From Dryocosmus kuriphilus (Eukaryota; Arthropoda; Insecta; Hymenoptera; Cynipidae): DNA of 64,000 nt. The notes beneath the pieces are model-generated. The model made no database searches and was not told the DNA's origin. It saw nothing but the letters and a program-made list of their open reading frames with translations. Every line of letters starts with the position of its first letter. Positions within the stretch are counted from its first letter, which is position 1. This document shows, in pieces, positions 1 through 11,390 of the stretch. A program made the translations under genes and the position numbers. The stretch spans positions 84,309,421 through 84,373,420 of the forward strand of contig CM076189.1 in NCBI GenBank assembly GCA_038277395.1, written 5' to 3'.

Positions 1-303
1 TTCTGTATACTGGCGGATATAGCGAACTCATTGAGATAGAAAAGAGATACGATAGTGATATAATAGCACTTCATGAATCCTGCTGGCGGGGCGAGTAGGC
101 ATCAACCGCTAAGGATAACTACACTTTTCAATGTGGGGGAGCTAAGGGGTGCAAACTGGGGACCGGGTTTCTTGTTAATAAACGAATTTCGCGAGCGGTT
201 ATCGATATGCAATTCCTTAACGGCCGGTCATCATACATTCTACTAAAATGTAGTTTCTGAAAACAGATGCTAACTAACGTGCACTGTCCTATCGGGAGCG
301 AAG

Positions 304-930
304 ATGAATATACTAGATATCTTTTTTCAAAAAATCGAACAAGTTTTTGACAATTTCTCGAAGTTTGACGGAAATATTGTATTGGGAGGCTTTAACGCGA
401 AAATTGGAAAAGAACCGATTTATAGGCCTACAATAGGGTCTGAAAGCTTGCTTAACGCCAGTAATGATAATGGGAGTAGTGTAATAAACTTTGGCGCTTC
501 AAAGAACCTCGGCGTCAAAAGCACATATTTCAAGCATAAAAATATAAGTAAGGCCGCCTGGACATCACCAGATAGTATCACTCAAAATCAGATTGATCAC
601 GTTTTAATTGACATAACACGTCACATAAACATTCTCGATGTCAGATCGTACAGGGTAGCAGATTTAAAATCAGACATTAAGAAAACTAGCCCTCCAGAGC
701 TATCAGTACTTTTCAATATAGATATGTTTAGAATACCAACAGAAACATTGAATTATCAAGTAAAGATTTCTAATATTTTCGATGCTCTTCAAAAACAGAA
801 AGGCGATAGCGATACTTGTGATGAGGGCCCGCAAATCCTGTGGGGCAATATAAAAGAGGCGATAAAGACAGCTGCGAAGAGTACTGCAGGTTTAAAGGAA
901 GTAACCAAAAGCAAACCGTGGTTCGACTAA
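304..930 (+). pseudogene. EEP endonuclease fragment of the LINE
   Basis: A 208-residue open stretch carries GGFNAKIGKE near residues 36-45, a variant of the GDFNAKIG core of LINE apurinic-type endonucleases in which the catalytic-loop Asp is replaced by Gly. It also has QIDHVLID near residues 95-102. Bases 1-303 hold the preceding endonuclease N-terminus in broken frames (ALHESCWRG, compare ALQE.RWRG). In an active element this domain nicks target DNA to prime reverse transcription. The changed residue and frame breaks make activity unlikely. Confidence 0.7.
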
Positions 931-1157
931 GATTACAAACTATGGCTTAAAAATCTAACAAAAGTCAAAGAAATTAGTTTACAAAATAAGTTTGATCAAA
1001 CGCTAAGAATTATTTCGAGATTAGTAAAAGTACAAATGGGTTTTACGGACCCAAAAAAGGAGCGCGAAAAGGATAAAGTACTAGCAATAGACACGCATAA
1101 TGAACAAAATAACCCGCGTGAGATATAGGGAAAGGCTTTCAAAATAGAACGGAAGTT

Positions 1158-1568
1158 ATGAGGGACGAAAATGGCAATCTAGTAGCTAATGCGACAGAGA
1201 GACTAAATTTATGGAAAAGCTATTTCGATAAGCCACTGAACGTACACGAAGCCCCCGTTGAAGATAATCTCGCTGACATCCACACTGCTGATCGACCATT
1301 TGATGAGCCTACTGATGAAGAAACAGAAATGGCCATAAGGAAGTTAAAAAATAACAAAGCCGCGAGTATTGATGACCTACAGTCAGAACTGACAAAACAT
1401 AGGGACCCTCGCCTCACAAGGAGAATCTGTAAATTAATACGCGAAATCTGGAAAACAGAACGCATACCGGCGGACTGGAATATCTCTATTATTATGTCGG
1501 TTTTTAGAAAAGGCGATAAAACGAACTGTAACAATTATCGGGGAATTCCAGTTGTGCCTTCGTGCTAG
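1158..1568 (+). pseudogene. LINE linker and RT N-terminal fragment
   Basis: A 136-residue stretch has the typical pre-RT sequence: LNLWKSYFDK, EEMAIRKLKNNKAASIDD-like pattern, then RIPADWNISIIMSVFRKGDK and NCNNYRGI, which corresponds to RT motif 1/2 (normally NNYRGISLL). Reading continues in shifted frames through 1570-2060 with SRLTPFAEQIIGDY, RNRSTSDQ, a FKKAYDS-like motif and GMKQGDAL, ending in YADDLDLL. It belongs to the same element as the endonuclease fragment upstream. Confidence 0.75.
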
Positions 1569-1569
1569 A

Positions 1570-2830
1570 AGGTCCTGTCCAGTGCAATCTTAAGTAGACT
1601 GACGCCTTTTGCTGAGCAAATCATTGGGGATTACCACCGTGGATTCTGCCGAAACCGGTCTACAAGCGACCAAATGTGTATAGTTAGACAACTATTTGAA
1701 AAGAAATAGAAATTAAAGATCAATACATCAGCTATTTATCGACTTCAAAAAAGCTTACGACTCCATTATCCGCGCTGGAATGCACTGGATTCTGGAGTTC
1801 TTGCGTGTACTAAGGAAATGAGATAGAATTGTCGAAGTTTGCTTAAGCGGCAGTAGGGGTAGAACACCCGTAAACAGAAGTACGTCTGAAGAGTTTTTGA
1901 GCCGCGATGGTATGAAACAGGGCGATGCGCTTTTGTGCATCCTTTTAAAATTAGTTTTTGAATACGTGGTCAGACAAGTGCAAAAGAATTCGTCCGGTCC
2001 TACCCTCAATGGGATAATATAAATTCTGGGATATGCGGATGATCTCGACTTACTCAGGGATGATAAAAAAAGGTAGCTAAAAGTGTAGAAATCTTGATCA
2101 CAAAAGCCAAAGAAATATGTTTAAAAGTTAGCGAATCGAAGAAAATATATTTGGTCCTTGACGGATCAGAATGAAGCAATGAAGAGGGGGATCTAATGGC
2201 CGAAAATATGAATTTTGAAAGAGTTAATGAGTTAATGAGTTTAAATACCTCGGGACTCTTATGATTAAATACAATAACATTAAAATGAAAATCAACAGGC
2301 GGCTGCACGCTGGCAATAGATGCTATTATGCAGCAAATAGATTACTAAAATAGTGATCGTTATCTAGAAATATCAAAGTAAGAATTTACAAAACAACAAT
2401 GTACGGGTGCGAAACGTGGGTTCTGATGACAGGAGAGGAGAACAGGTTTAGAATATTCTAAATAAAGTACCTAGAAAAATCTATGGCCCAAAAAGGGGCG
2501 AAGAGACTGGCGAATGGAGAAAACTGCATCATGATGAGCTGCATGCTCTCTACGGGTCAGCAGATATTAATAAAGTAATGATTAAGATGGGCGGGACGTG
2601 TAGCAAGAATGGGCAACGAAAGAACAGTGGCGCAAGTTTTAAGAGGGAAACCGATTAGTAAGAGACCTCAAGGCAGGCCAAGAAACAGATGAGAGAAAAA
2701 CGTAAGGGACAATCTAAAAGAGGTAGGACATAATTATTTAAGCTAGATGGAGGGTGCACAGGATAGAGATGCGTGGCGGTTCTGGGTAGCTGAGGCAATG
2801 AACTTCCGAGTTCGCAAAGCTACACCATAA
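1570..2830 (+). pseudogene. LINE RT palm and C-terminal remnant, multiply frameshifted
   Basis: Short in-frame islands can be followed across all three frames: SRLTPFAEQII near 1597, GMKQGDAL near 1912, GYADDLDLL near 2030, MYGCETWVL near 2400, WAGRVARMGNERTVAQVLRG near 2587, RPQGRPRNR near 2670 and DRDAWRFWVAEAMNF near 2767. The order matches RT followed by the C-terminal domain of RTE-like insect elements. No frame stays open for more than about 80 codons. Confidence 0.65.
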
Positions 2831-2870
2831 TAGTAATAATAATAATTATTATTATTATTGCTGTTATTAT
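2826..2870. repeat. (TAA)n/(TTA)n microsatellite, 3' tail of the LINE
   Basis: Runs of taataataat followed by tattattatt form an imperfect trinucleotide repeat directly after the last LINE coding remnant. Many RTE-like elements end in short tandem repeats rather than poly-A, so this is best read as the retrotransposon tail. Confidence 0.7.
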
Positions 2871-2959
2871 ATTGGGTGGCTGCCTATGGAAAAAAATGAA
2901 GAAGAAAATTGGGATTTCGTATGGATGTCAGAAAATTGAGAATCTGAGAGTTGTTTTAA
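2871..2959. repeat. Left flank of the piggyBac-type element: AT-rich modular repeat fragment
   Basis: The stretch ending in gagagttgtt plus TTAA resembles 60540-60605 (agagaagttgctttaaac), a module of the AT-rich repeat described below. It is the left half of the site into which the palindromic element at 2960-11711 inserted. Confidence 0.55.
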
Positions 2960-3289
2960 CCCATTAAGTCCCAAATGTCGTCAGTTGTCGCTAAATATGC
3001 ATCTCCTCTTTTTTCATATTATTTTAAAAACAAATATTCACAAACAAGACTTCCAGCATAGTATTTTATGCTCTTTCAAAACGTGGTATCAGAATTTGCC
3101 TGACGTTAACGCTTAAAATGTTATAGACATTTTTTTGCAGAAAATGCAATTGTTCCGAATAAAGAAATATCTTTGATCTAAAATTTTTATATGAAATCGG
3201 TAATATACACATCCTTTCACAGAGAGAAAAGTATTTTTGTGTCATAAACTTACAGATAGGTGGGGTCCAGAATAAAAATTTCAAAATGG

Positions 3290-3972
3290 CGGTCCCAAAA
3301 ATGCGTCCGAAATAAAGATTTTTTTGCTAAACTTCAGGACGCTGTAGCTTAAAAGGTATGAGCTATTTCGACAAAATGCTAAGAACGAGAAATTCTTAGA
3401 ATTCTTCGAGACATACACTGGACTTTCTCAGATTTTTTTGGTCATATTTTGAACATTTTTTTATTCCAATTTTTTGAAAATTTAAAACGATTCGCGAAAA
3501 CTTCTGAAAAAATTACAGCATATTCTTTGATAAATGCTAAGCATTTTTCTTCGTAAATTTTTCCCAAAAGTTTATCGTTTTCGAACAAAAAAATCTCGAA
3601 TGTTATATTTATGCATGTATATATTGAATCAGGTTCATTTGAAAATTTTTTTAAAAATATCCTAAAATGTTATAATATACATACATTCAGAATTTTTATA
3701 TACATTTCTGGAATACATCATATAGAAAATTTAGGATTTTTTCCTTCGAAAACGATCACCTTGAGGGAAAAATTGCACAGAACAAAAATGCTTGGCATTT
3801 ATCAAGGACTATGCTGGAATTTTTTCAGAAATTTTAGTGAAATTTTTTAAACTTTAAAAAAATTGAAAAAGGAAATTTTCAAAATATCACCAAAAAAATC
3901 TGGAAAAATGGCAGTGTATGTGTCGGTACATTTTAAGAATTTCCTATCTTAGCATTTTTATGAAATAGCTCA
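3290..3972. repeat. Core of the palindromic element (left arm, axis and start of right arm)
   Basis: Sequence up to about 3600 is mirrored by 3730-3972. For example, gataaatgctaagcatttttcttcg pairs with the segment around 3785-3810, and the segment near 3410-3440 with about 3895-3930. The reading frames here are byproducts of the AT-rich arms. I see no gene. Confidence 0.7.
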
Positions 3973-4300
3973 TGGATTGTCGCACCACAAGTTTGAGATT
4001 ATTTACTTGTTGCCTTATTCTTTGAATCTACGAAACTATTATATTGTTTTATTGTTCATGTTATTAATGGTTGCTGTGACCATGAGTGGGGTCTTGATTT
4101 CCCTTTCCTTTACCTTCCCCCTTCCTTCTACGATAAGGAGGGGAGCCAGGTAACATTAACGTGGGAAACCGGGCACTCACTGAAAATTCAACCCTTAATG
4201 AGACTGGTCGTGTGAATAAATGGAATAGAATTAAATCATTGTGTTTTATTCAATTAATCGGAGTGTGGTGAATTGTGTTCAATTAATACTCGACAAAACA
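3973..4300 (+). repeat. 5' LTR of the BEL element
   Basis: Starts TGGATTGTCGCA and ends TACTCGACAAAACA. It contains an AATAAA at about 4216 in the context gtgtgaataaatgg, a likely polyadenylation signal. The 3' copy at 9713-10040 has equal length and is about 97-98% identical. Confidence 0.95.
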
Positions 4301-4318
4301 TGGTCCATCGAGTCGGAT
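4301..4318 (+). other. Candidate primer-binding site of the BEL element
   Basis: TGGTCCATCGAGTCGGA follows the LTR's terminal CA with no spacer. TGG is the complement of a tRNA 3' CCA, and the following bases could pair with a T-arm. I cannot say which tRNA. Confidence 0.6.
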
Positions 4319-4464
4319 TATCAGCATCCCACTAACATCAAGCCGGAGTCTTGATGAGTGGAGGGTAGTGAGTCATTTTCTATCTTCAAAAAGCAGTTTC
4401 CAGATTCCACAAACAGGTAAACTCGTTCCAAAATATATCCATTGATTCCGTTTAATCGACAACG

Positions 4465-6900
4465 ATGGCAAACGAGCAACTTGTAATTTTAAACAAAAAG
4501 AGAAATACGATCAAGGGTCAAATAGCTAACTTCAAGAGCTTCTTAGCCAAATATCGCGAAGAGGTGCCGGATACAATAAGGTTAAATTTACATTTACAAA
4601 GATTAAAGACTGCATTTGAAAGGTTTGACGATATACAGGATCAAATTGAATTTTTAGACACAGAAACCCCCCATCTCGATCTTGTCCTCGAGCGTTATGC
4701 CATTCAGGATGATTATTTAGATATAGTGGGAGACGCTCAACACCTTTTAACACCAACGCAGTCAGAAAATCAATCTACAAATACCTTAGATAGTACTTTA
4801 GTAGTTCAGCAAACAAAGCGGGGAGTAAAATTACCACAGGCTACGTTGCCGACCTTTAGCGGTCGCTATGAAGAATGGCTTGCATCCAGGGATTCATTTA
4901 CATCTTTAATACATAATCAAACGGATTTAACAAATGTAGAAAAACTACAATATTTAAAATCGGCACTTAGGGATGATGCAGCACAAAAAATATCAGTTTT
5001 TTCAATAACTGAAGAAAATTATAGTCTTGCGTGGCAACTGTTAGAAAAAACATATCAAGACATGCGTTTAATTATTTCACGACATCTTAGTTTAATTCTG
5101 CGTTTACCAATCCAAGAAAGGCAAACCTCTGAAGGTTTAATAAAGCTGGCTGATGACACACAACAACATAAGTCATCACTAGCTGCATTAGGCATAAATA
5201 TTTCAGAGGAAATTCTTGTTCAAAACATCGAAGAAAAATTACATAAAATGACATTAGAAAAATGGGATGAAACTTTAAAACGGAACGAATTTCCCAAACT
5301 CGATGAAATGCTAGAATTTTTATACAGAACAGCCTCTCGTTTATCTCAACCCGAATCTCAAAATGAAAATCACGGTAAAGGCACAAGCGGTACACTAGGC
5401 AGTTCCGTAAATCAAAGGAATACAAAAACAACTTTCCTAACAACAAATATAAAACCATGTCCGGCTTGCAGATGCAAGACTCATCACCTCTTTCGATGTG
5501 AAAAATTCCGCATTCTTCCTATTCCGAAAAGAATTCAGATTGTGCAAGACGCCTCACTTTGCCCAAATTGTATTCGATTCCATCACAAATTAGAAGAATG
5601 CAAATTCGGTAACTGCATGGTTTGCAACAAACAACATAACACTCTCTTATATCTTGAGTCCACAATCTCAAGGTCATACCTCACAAGCCCCACAGGAAAC
5701 AATAAGAGATGCATCTCCCTAACGACAAAGATTCCAAATAATCAATTAATGACAACTGCAGCAATTTATTCATTGGATAAAGACAAACAACCTATTCGAT
5801 GTCGAGCTCTTCTGGACACCTGTTCATCTGCTAATTTCGTAACGGAGAGACTAGCTATGGCACTACGATTGCCAAGGAAAAGATGTTCTGTTCCTGTGGG
5901 TGCATTAAACAACCTTACAACAGTCGCTAAAGCTGTGGTTAAAACGACAATTCGTTCTTTACATAGCAGTTATGAAAGAACACTTAGTTTCCTCACTATT
6001 CCACAGATAGCTGAATTGGTACCCAATGACATTTTTCCGCTCGATGCGATCACTATACCTTCAAATATACAACTCGCTGATCCAATATTTCACTTACCAA
6101 CAACAGTGGACATGCTCCTTGGATCTGGACCATCGTTATCCAGCTTTTGCGTGGGTCAAATCATATTATCTCAACAAGATAGCGATTTGATCTTACAGAA
6201 AACTGAACTAGGATGGATTATAGGTGGAAATGTTGATTCCACATCTCTCACGACATCACACATGGTAAAATGCAATTTTGCGGAACTAAGATCTGAAATT
6301 TCTAAATTTTGGGAATTAGAAGAAGGTTTCGATCAAATTCACCTTTCCCCTGAAGAGATTGCATGTGAAGAACATTTCAGTATGCACACAAGTCGTAACC
6401 ATGCAGGTCTATACATAGTAGCATTACCCTTTCGGGAAAAGCATGAGAAGTTAGGAGAATCACGATCCATAGCCTTAAGATGCCTCAACAGTCTCGAACG
6501 AAGGTTCAAACATCAACCCGAACTTCGAAAGCAATATGCGGACATTATTGAAGAATATCTAAAACTCGAGCACATGTCGCAAGTTAAAGATGAAGGGGAA
6601 TTTGGTTTCTATCTACCACATCACGCTGTTTTTAAGGAGAGTAGTTCAACTACAAAGATGAGAGTAGTCTTCGATGGTTCAGCAAAATCCGAATCCGGTC
6701 TTTCATTAAACGATACGCTTATGGTAGGGCCCACATTACAAGATGACATATTATCGCACATACTTCGATTCAGATTTCACAAACATGTACTGACAGGCGA
6801 CATTGAAAAAATGTATCGACAGTTTGAAATTCGAGACGAAGATAGAAGATTTCAAAGAATTCTATGGCGACGAGATGGAATAAATCTAAATACTTTCTAA
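4465..6900 (+). pseudogene. BEL gag-protease-RT (N-terminal part of the polyprotein, ends at a premature stop)
   Basis: The first ATG after the LTR opens 811 codons. Residues 1-120 are a coiled, Gag-like N-terminus. LPTFSGRYEEW near residue 128 begins the DUF1759-type Gag region. Two CX2CX4HX4C knuckles (CPACRCKTHHLFRC near 332 and CPNCIRFHHKLEEC near 367) should bind RNA. LLDTCSSANF near residue 450 is the protease active-site region, with DTC where most family members have DSG or DTG-like triplets. RT begins near residue 690 (HHAVFKE) with TGDIEKMYRQFE holding the first catalytic Asp. A TAA at 6898-6900 stops it in mid-RT, and the same frame continues at once as LNTVTFGISSSPYLA. Confidence 0.93.
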
Positions 6901-7653
6901 TTAAATACCGTCACATTTGGAATAAGTTCTTCCCCGTACCTTGCGACACGCGCTATTAAACAATTAATAAATGAGGAAGGTCATAAACATCCGAGGGCAG
7001 CTCTCGTCCTGAAGAGAGATTTGTATGTGGATGATCTCATCACAGGGGCGGAAACTATTGAAGAAGGAGTTCAAATACGCGATAATATAATACAGCTACT
7101 CAATCTCGGCTGTTTAGATATGCGTCAGTGGGCCTCAAATGACATAAATCTACTACAAGGAATCCCAGAGACTAGCATTAATCAAAGAATCCAATTTAGT
7201 GATAGTAAAGCATTAAAAACATTGGGTGTTTCATGGAACTCTAGTAATGACAGCATAATTTACTCTGTGCACTCTCCTTTACCAAAATCTAAAATCACCA
7301 AAAGAACGGTACTCTCTGAGATTGCCAAACTGTTTGATCCTCTAGGTTTAATAGGACCAATCATTTTATTTGCAAAAATAGTTACGCAAAAACTCTGGGA
7401 GTTAAAAGTAGATTGGGATGAGTCATTACCGAATTACATACACAAAACTTGGATAGAATTTCATTCGGAAATAACTCTTCTTAATGACTTACGCTTTGAT
7501 AGGAAGGTAGTTGTAAATGGAGCCATTAACATTCATTTACATGGATTTTGTGATGCGAGCGAGAAGGGTTACGGAGCTTGTATATATATATCAAATCAGA
7601 AAACAGTCAAGGTCACTCTTAAACTAAACTACTTTGTGCCAAATCTAGAGTAG
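6901..7653 (+). pseudogene. BEL RT palm/thumb and start of RNase H
   Basis: This is the same reading frame as the upstream part, separated from it by a single stop codon. YVDD at 7024-7035 is the RT catalytic box. Further on come GPIILFAKIVTQKLW, typical of the BEL connection region, and HGFCDASEKGYGACIY, the first RNase H acidic motif. The frame ends at 7653 after a frameshift near 7630. In the next frame the expected SRVAP and LELCGAQLLAKL of BEL RNase H continue. Confidence 0.92.
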
Positions 7654-7654
7654 C

Positions 7655-8033
7655 CCCCTTAAGAACTATCAACATCACACATTTAGAGCTCTGCGGCGCA
7701 CAATTACTCGCGAAATTGTACGAAACAGTACTCAAGGCAATTAATATTCCCATCAAAAAGACCGTCTTCTGGACCGATTCAACCATCGTTTACTTTTGGA
7801 TAAACAACTCTCCTCATCGTTTAGAAACGTTTATTGCAAATCGCGTCTCTCAAATACAACAAAAAACCGAAATTAAAAATTGGAGACACGTGCGTACAGA
7901 CGACAACCCTGCTGATGCATTATCGAGAGGACAAACGCCCGCGAAATTTATTAAAAATGAACTTTGGAAGTTCGGTCCAAACTGGCTTAATCGTCAAGAA
8001 TCTGATTGGCCTACAATCGAAATTCCATCATGA
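7655..8033 (+). pseudogene. BEL RNase H segment
   Basis: The frame shifts relative to the RT part. It reads through LELCGAQLLAKL, VFWTDSTIVYFWI (second RNase H Asp) and RHVRTDDNPADALSRG, the conserved end of BEL RNase H. An in-frame TGA at 8031-8033 interrupts the linker to integrase. Confidence 0.9.
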
Positions 8034-8564
8034 AACAAATTCCCAGGACTGAAAAAAGAATTTTGTTTAGCCACTCTTCCGAACATAGAATTCTTGAATG
8101 TATTTTCGTCATACTCAAGGCTAAAAAGAATTGTCGCGTATTGTCTTCGATTAAAAATAGAAAACTGTCAGAAGGGATTTTTGCGAGCATCAGAAGTAAA
8201 CAATGCGGAAAGGGCTATAATTCGCGCAACTCAAATCTCTCATTTTGCTGAAGAAATGAACGATTTGAAAACGGGAAAAAGAGTTCACAAAAGGAGCAAA
8301 TTAACATCACTCGATCCATTTATTGGTGGAGACGGAATTATCAGGGTGGGAGGCCGATTAAAAAACTCATCCATTCCTCAGTTCCAAAAGCATCCCATGA
8401 TCTTGCCACGATCAAGTCATATTACCAGACTAATAATTCTCCATGAACATTTGCAAAACAAACACGCTAGGATACAGACAACGTTGTATGCCTTACGCCG
8501 ACGATTTTGGCCCCTCGATGGCCGAAGTCAAGTGCGAAATGTCATTCGTAAATGCATCAGATGA
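8034..8564 (+). pseudogene. BEL linker and integrase zinc-binding domain
   Basis: It stays in the RNase H frame after the stop. GDGIIRVGGRLKNS, HPMILPRSSHITRLII and HEHLQNKHARIQTTLYALRRRFWP form the His-His-Cys-Cys-like zinc module that precedes BEL integrase. It ends at an in-frame TGA (8562-8564) exactly where the second Cys-rich position (KCIRC.R) is expected, so a Cys codon has probably become a stop. Confidence 0.88.
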
Positions 8565-9554
8565 TTCCGTGTAAATCCATCGACAGCTGAGTACCTGATG
8601 GGAAACCTGCCAAGCATTAGAATACCTCAAGCACGTCCATACAGTAACGTTGGAGTGGATTATTGTGGTCCATTTTACATTAAAGAAAAAAAGTTCCGTA
8701 ATCGATCACAAGTCAAGGTTTACGTAGTAATTTTCGTTTGTCTCTCTGTTAAAGCAGTACATTTCGAAATGGTTAGTGACATGACTACCGAAGGTTTCCT
8801 AGCTGCTCTGCGTCGGTTTACAGCTAGACGGGGAAGACCTAATGTCATATATTCTGACAATGGTTCAAACTTTGTAGGGGCAAATAATGAACTAATTGAA
8901 ATTAAAGACCTTTTAAAATCGGAGATACACAATGAAAGGGTCTCTCACTTTCTTAGCGACCAAGGGATCGAATGGAAATTTATCCGCCCTTTATCATCTC
9001 ACTTTGGGGGATTATGGGAAGCCACGGTTAAGGTTTTCAAACATCACTTTAAACGTGTCATAGGTGATATTCTTTTTACATTTAAAGAACTTAATACGTT
9101 TGCCATCGAAGTCGAAGCGATCCTAAATTCGCGCCCTCTTACATCTATCTCTTCCGATCCAAACGACATGCTTGCTCTCACTCCTGGTCACTTCATAATA
9201 GGTGACTCTCTCACAAATCTACCAGAGATGAATCTCATTTCAGCATCACTTCCCACATCAGCACGATGGCGACACATACAAAAAATGCGCCAACACTTCT
9301 GGAGAAGGTGGCACAAAGAGTACCTCAACGAACTAAACATTCGGCATAAGTGGAAGAATGGAGAACACCAAATAAAAGTAGGATCCATCGTTCTCCTTAA
9401 GGAAGACAACATTCCACCAATGCAGTGGCCAATGGGGCGTGTCATTGAAACATTCCCTGGGTCAGATGGAATAATAAGAGCTGTCAACGTGAAAACGCCC
9501 AAGAGTACCTTCAAACGAAATGTAACAAAACTAGCACCCTTACCTATAGATTGA
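8565..9554 (+). pseudogene. BEL integrase core and C-terminal domain
   Basis: It reads in the same frame. The catalytic triad is visible as Asp in VGVDYCGPF, Asp in YSDNGSNFVGA and Glu in FGGLWEATVK. The C-terminal part has SARWRHIQKMRQHFWRRW and WPMGRVIETFPGSDGIIRAV, matching the DUF5641-type domain at the end of BEL integrases, which binds DNA. The frame closes with TGA shortly before the polypurine tract. This segment is itself uninterrupted, but it lacks an upstream start in context. Confidence 0.93.
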
Positions 9555-9700
9555 CAATGTCAACGCACAACATTATGTTGAGATCTTCATTCTTTGTTCT
9601 TCCTTTAATCTATCGACATTTCAATGTAAGGGATTATGCATAGATAGACAATGAAAATGTACAGTTACAAATCAATCTATTTAGTAATCATTCTCTTACC
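9555..9700 (+). other. BEL 3' untranslated spacer
   Basis: Short AT-rich stretch between the integrase stop and the polypurine tract. I see no gene. Confidence 0.5.
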
Positions 9701-9712
9701 GAGCGGGGAGGA
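9701..9712 (+). other. Polypurine tract of the BEL element
   Basis: gagcggggagga abuts the 3' LTR's TG and is the expected second-strand primer. Confidence 0.8.
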
Positions 9713-10040
9713 TGGATTGTCGCACGACAAGTTTGAGATTATTTACTTGTTGCCTTATTCTTTGAATCTACGAAATTATTATATTGTTTTATTGCTCATG
9801 TTATTAATGGTTGCTGTGACCATGAGCGGGGTCTTGATTTCCCTTTCCTTTACCTTCCCCCTTCCTTCTACGATAAGGAGGGGAGCCAGGTAACATTAAC
9901 GTGGGAAACCGTTCACTCACTCAAAATTCAACCCTTAATGAGACTGGTCGTGTGAATAAATGGAATAGAATTAAATCATTGTGTTTTATTCAATTAATCG
10001 GAGTGCGGTGAATTGTGTTCAATTAATACTCGACAAAACA
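9713..10040 (+). repeat. 3' LTR of the BEL element
   Basis: 328 bp, same ends as the 5' LTR. Differences by eye are six transitions or transversions spread over the repeat plus an adjacent pair (gg/tt). It is followed by the second GCTCA. Confidence 0.95.
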
Positions 10041-10131
10041 GCTCATACTTTTTAAGCTACAGCGTCCTGAAATTTATCAAAAAAAAATTTTATTTCGGAC
10101 ACCATTTTTGTGATCGCCATGTTGAATTTTT

Positions 10132-11390
10132 ACATTCTCATCAGAGAAGGTATTACATTTATGTGGAATTTTACTTTCGAGCATTTCATGAAATCTCCAC
10201 GTTTTGAGAGCTCCTGAATCCGAAAAAGCGGTTTTTACGGCGGTGTCTGTCTGTTGTCGTCGTTGTCGTCGTCGTTGGCGTCGTTGGCGTTGTCGTCGTC
10301 TGTGGTCGCGATAAGTTTCGAAGGACTCATCGGATAGGGTTGCACTTTGGCACACTTCTTTAAAGCGTGAAAGTAAGGACGAGTTCGTTAACCAGCCACT
10401 TTTGACCAACGGTTATGGTTTTATCCATCAAAAACGGTTTTCATAAAATCAAGAAATCCATGTTCCGGCTAAACTATGAGAGATGCAAAAAAATGTTAGG
10501 AAGTAAAATTGTTGTTCTCAAAAATATCTATAACTTTTGTGTCAACCGTTTTTTGATAAAATGAACGGTTTTTGTTTTAATCAAGAAAACGCTATTAAAA
10601 TTTTAAAACTCTGGTTTTCCGCCAAAATATTCAAGATAAAAAAAAATGCTAAAGAAGAAAATTATTGAATTTAAAAAGATCTACAAATTTTGTTTCAACA
10701 ATTTTTTGATAAAAATGCACAGTTTTTGTTTTAATCGGTAAAACGTTATTAAGAATCAAACGTTTAAAATTTTCCGCCAAACTATACAGGATACGGAAAA
10801 ATAGTAAGAAACAGAGTTGTTCACCTTAAGAAGATCTACAAATTTGCTCTCTATCATTTTTTTGACCGGATGTGTAGTTTTTGATTTATTCGTGAAATGT
10901 GTTATGAAATATAAAGAAAACCACTTTTCAGCAAAACTATGCAAGATATGAGAAAATATTAAGAAGCAGAATTGTTCACCTTGGAAAGAGCTACAAAGTT
11001 TATTTATAAGACTTATCGTTCTACTTTTAAGTATCAAAATCCTGTATTGTGATAATTTGGAAAATCACAAAAAACTTTACCAATCTACAATGTGTTTAAA
11101 AAAATGTAATATTATCGAATGCGGATCGCGAGTATCATGATGAGAATATATTCCTTAAGGGCGATAAAGCCTTAAGTAAAATAATTTCTTTTGTAATTTT
11201 TAATTTAAAGGTTTATATGATCCATAAACACCGAGCGCGTAGCGCGAGGTGAATAATCTATCGAGCGCGCAGCGCGAGTGCCGTAAATAACGTATCGAGC
11301 GCGAAGCGCGAGTGCCAACAGACGCGCGCCGCAGGCGTGTTCATACTTCGCGCGAAGCGCGCGATGAGAATGTGCCCGCGAAACGGGCAG
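10132..11390 (+). mobile_element. Family H element, copy 1 (Helentron/HINE-like, non-autonomous)
   Basis: It begins ACATTCTCATC after a T-run (10127-10131) and ends GATGAGAATG, GTGCCCGCG and a small hairpin GCCCG-loop-CGGGC (11374-11388) before another T-run. The two termini share an inverted 10-mer (CATTCTCATC/GATGAGAATG). The body has a (GTCGTT)n-like microsatellite at 10250-10305, then four degenerate ~155 bp paragraphs. It ends in a GC-rich tail of AGCGCGAAGCGCGAG palindromes (11232-11370). It sits in the right arm of the palindromic element, and its exact boundaries follow from comparison with that element's left arm. Insertion between T residues, a subterminal inverted repeat and a 3' hairpin resemble Helentron-derived HINEs. 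This is inference. Confidence 0.7.
10250..10310 (+). repeat. GTCGTT/GTTGGC microsatellite inside family H
   Basis: The same position carries GTCGTT-type repeats in the copies at 32590-32655, 34543-34580, 37540-37562 and 49018-49070. Repeat number and composition vary between copies. Confidence 0.85.

Larger units (their letters stand above)
1..2866 (+). mobile_element. Degenerate non-LTR retrotransposon (RTE/craniofacial-protein-2-like), 5' end outside window
   Basis: Pieces of one element lie in order on the plus strand. They are an exonuclease/endonuclease/phosphatase fragment (1-930), a linker and RT N-terminus (1158-1568), the RT palm with a YADD box near 2031-2045, and a C-terminal segment (about 2390-2830) resembling the tail of the insect proteins often mislabelled craniofacial development protein 2. 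Frames change repeatedly and stops are frequent, so the copy is dead. No RNase H is evident, as expected for RTE-like elements. The 3' end is a TAA/TTA microsatellite. The clade assignment is from memory of protein style, not from a tree. Confidence 0.75.
3973..10040 (+). mobile_element. BEL/Pao LTR retrotransposon, complete but inactivated
   Basis: It has two 328 bp LTRs beginning TG and ending CA, a 5 bp target duplication GCTCA (3968-3972 and 10041-10045), a primer-binding-site candidate right after the 5' LTR, a polypurine tract right before the 3' LTR, and one long gag-pol. Domain order is DUF1759-type Gag, zinc knuckles, aspartic protease (DUF1758 type), RT, RNase H, integrase zinc domain, integrase core and DUF5641-like C-terminus. 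This is the BEL/Pao order with a 5 bp duplication. The LTRs differ at about 8 of 328 positions by eye, so insertion was fairly recent. Three in-frame stops and one frameshift break gag-pol. Confidence 0.95.

Noticed and set aside
2826..2870. Poly-A tail expected for the first LINE
   Set aside because: The end is a trinucleotide repeat rather than poly-A. Recorded as the tail but not as polyadenylation.
7834..8251. Overlapping plus-strand frames within BEL RNase H/integrase
   Set aside because: Off-frame readings. The conserved RNase H and integrase motifs lie in the other frame.
9651..9893. 80-residue frame near the BEL 3' end, possible env or accessory protein
   Set aside because: It lies mostly in the 3' LTR and is repeated in the 5' LTR. 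There is no signal peptide or envelope feature beyond chance hydrophobicity.
11232..11370. GCGCGAAGCGCGAG palindromes as bacterial REP sequences or contamination
   Set aside because: They are always attached to the AT-rich family H body at a fixed position in several copies, within insect-type transposon context.
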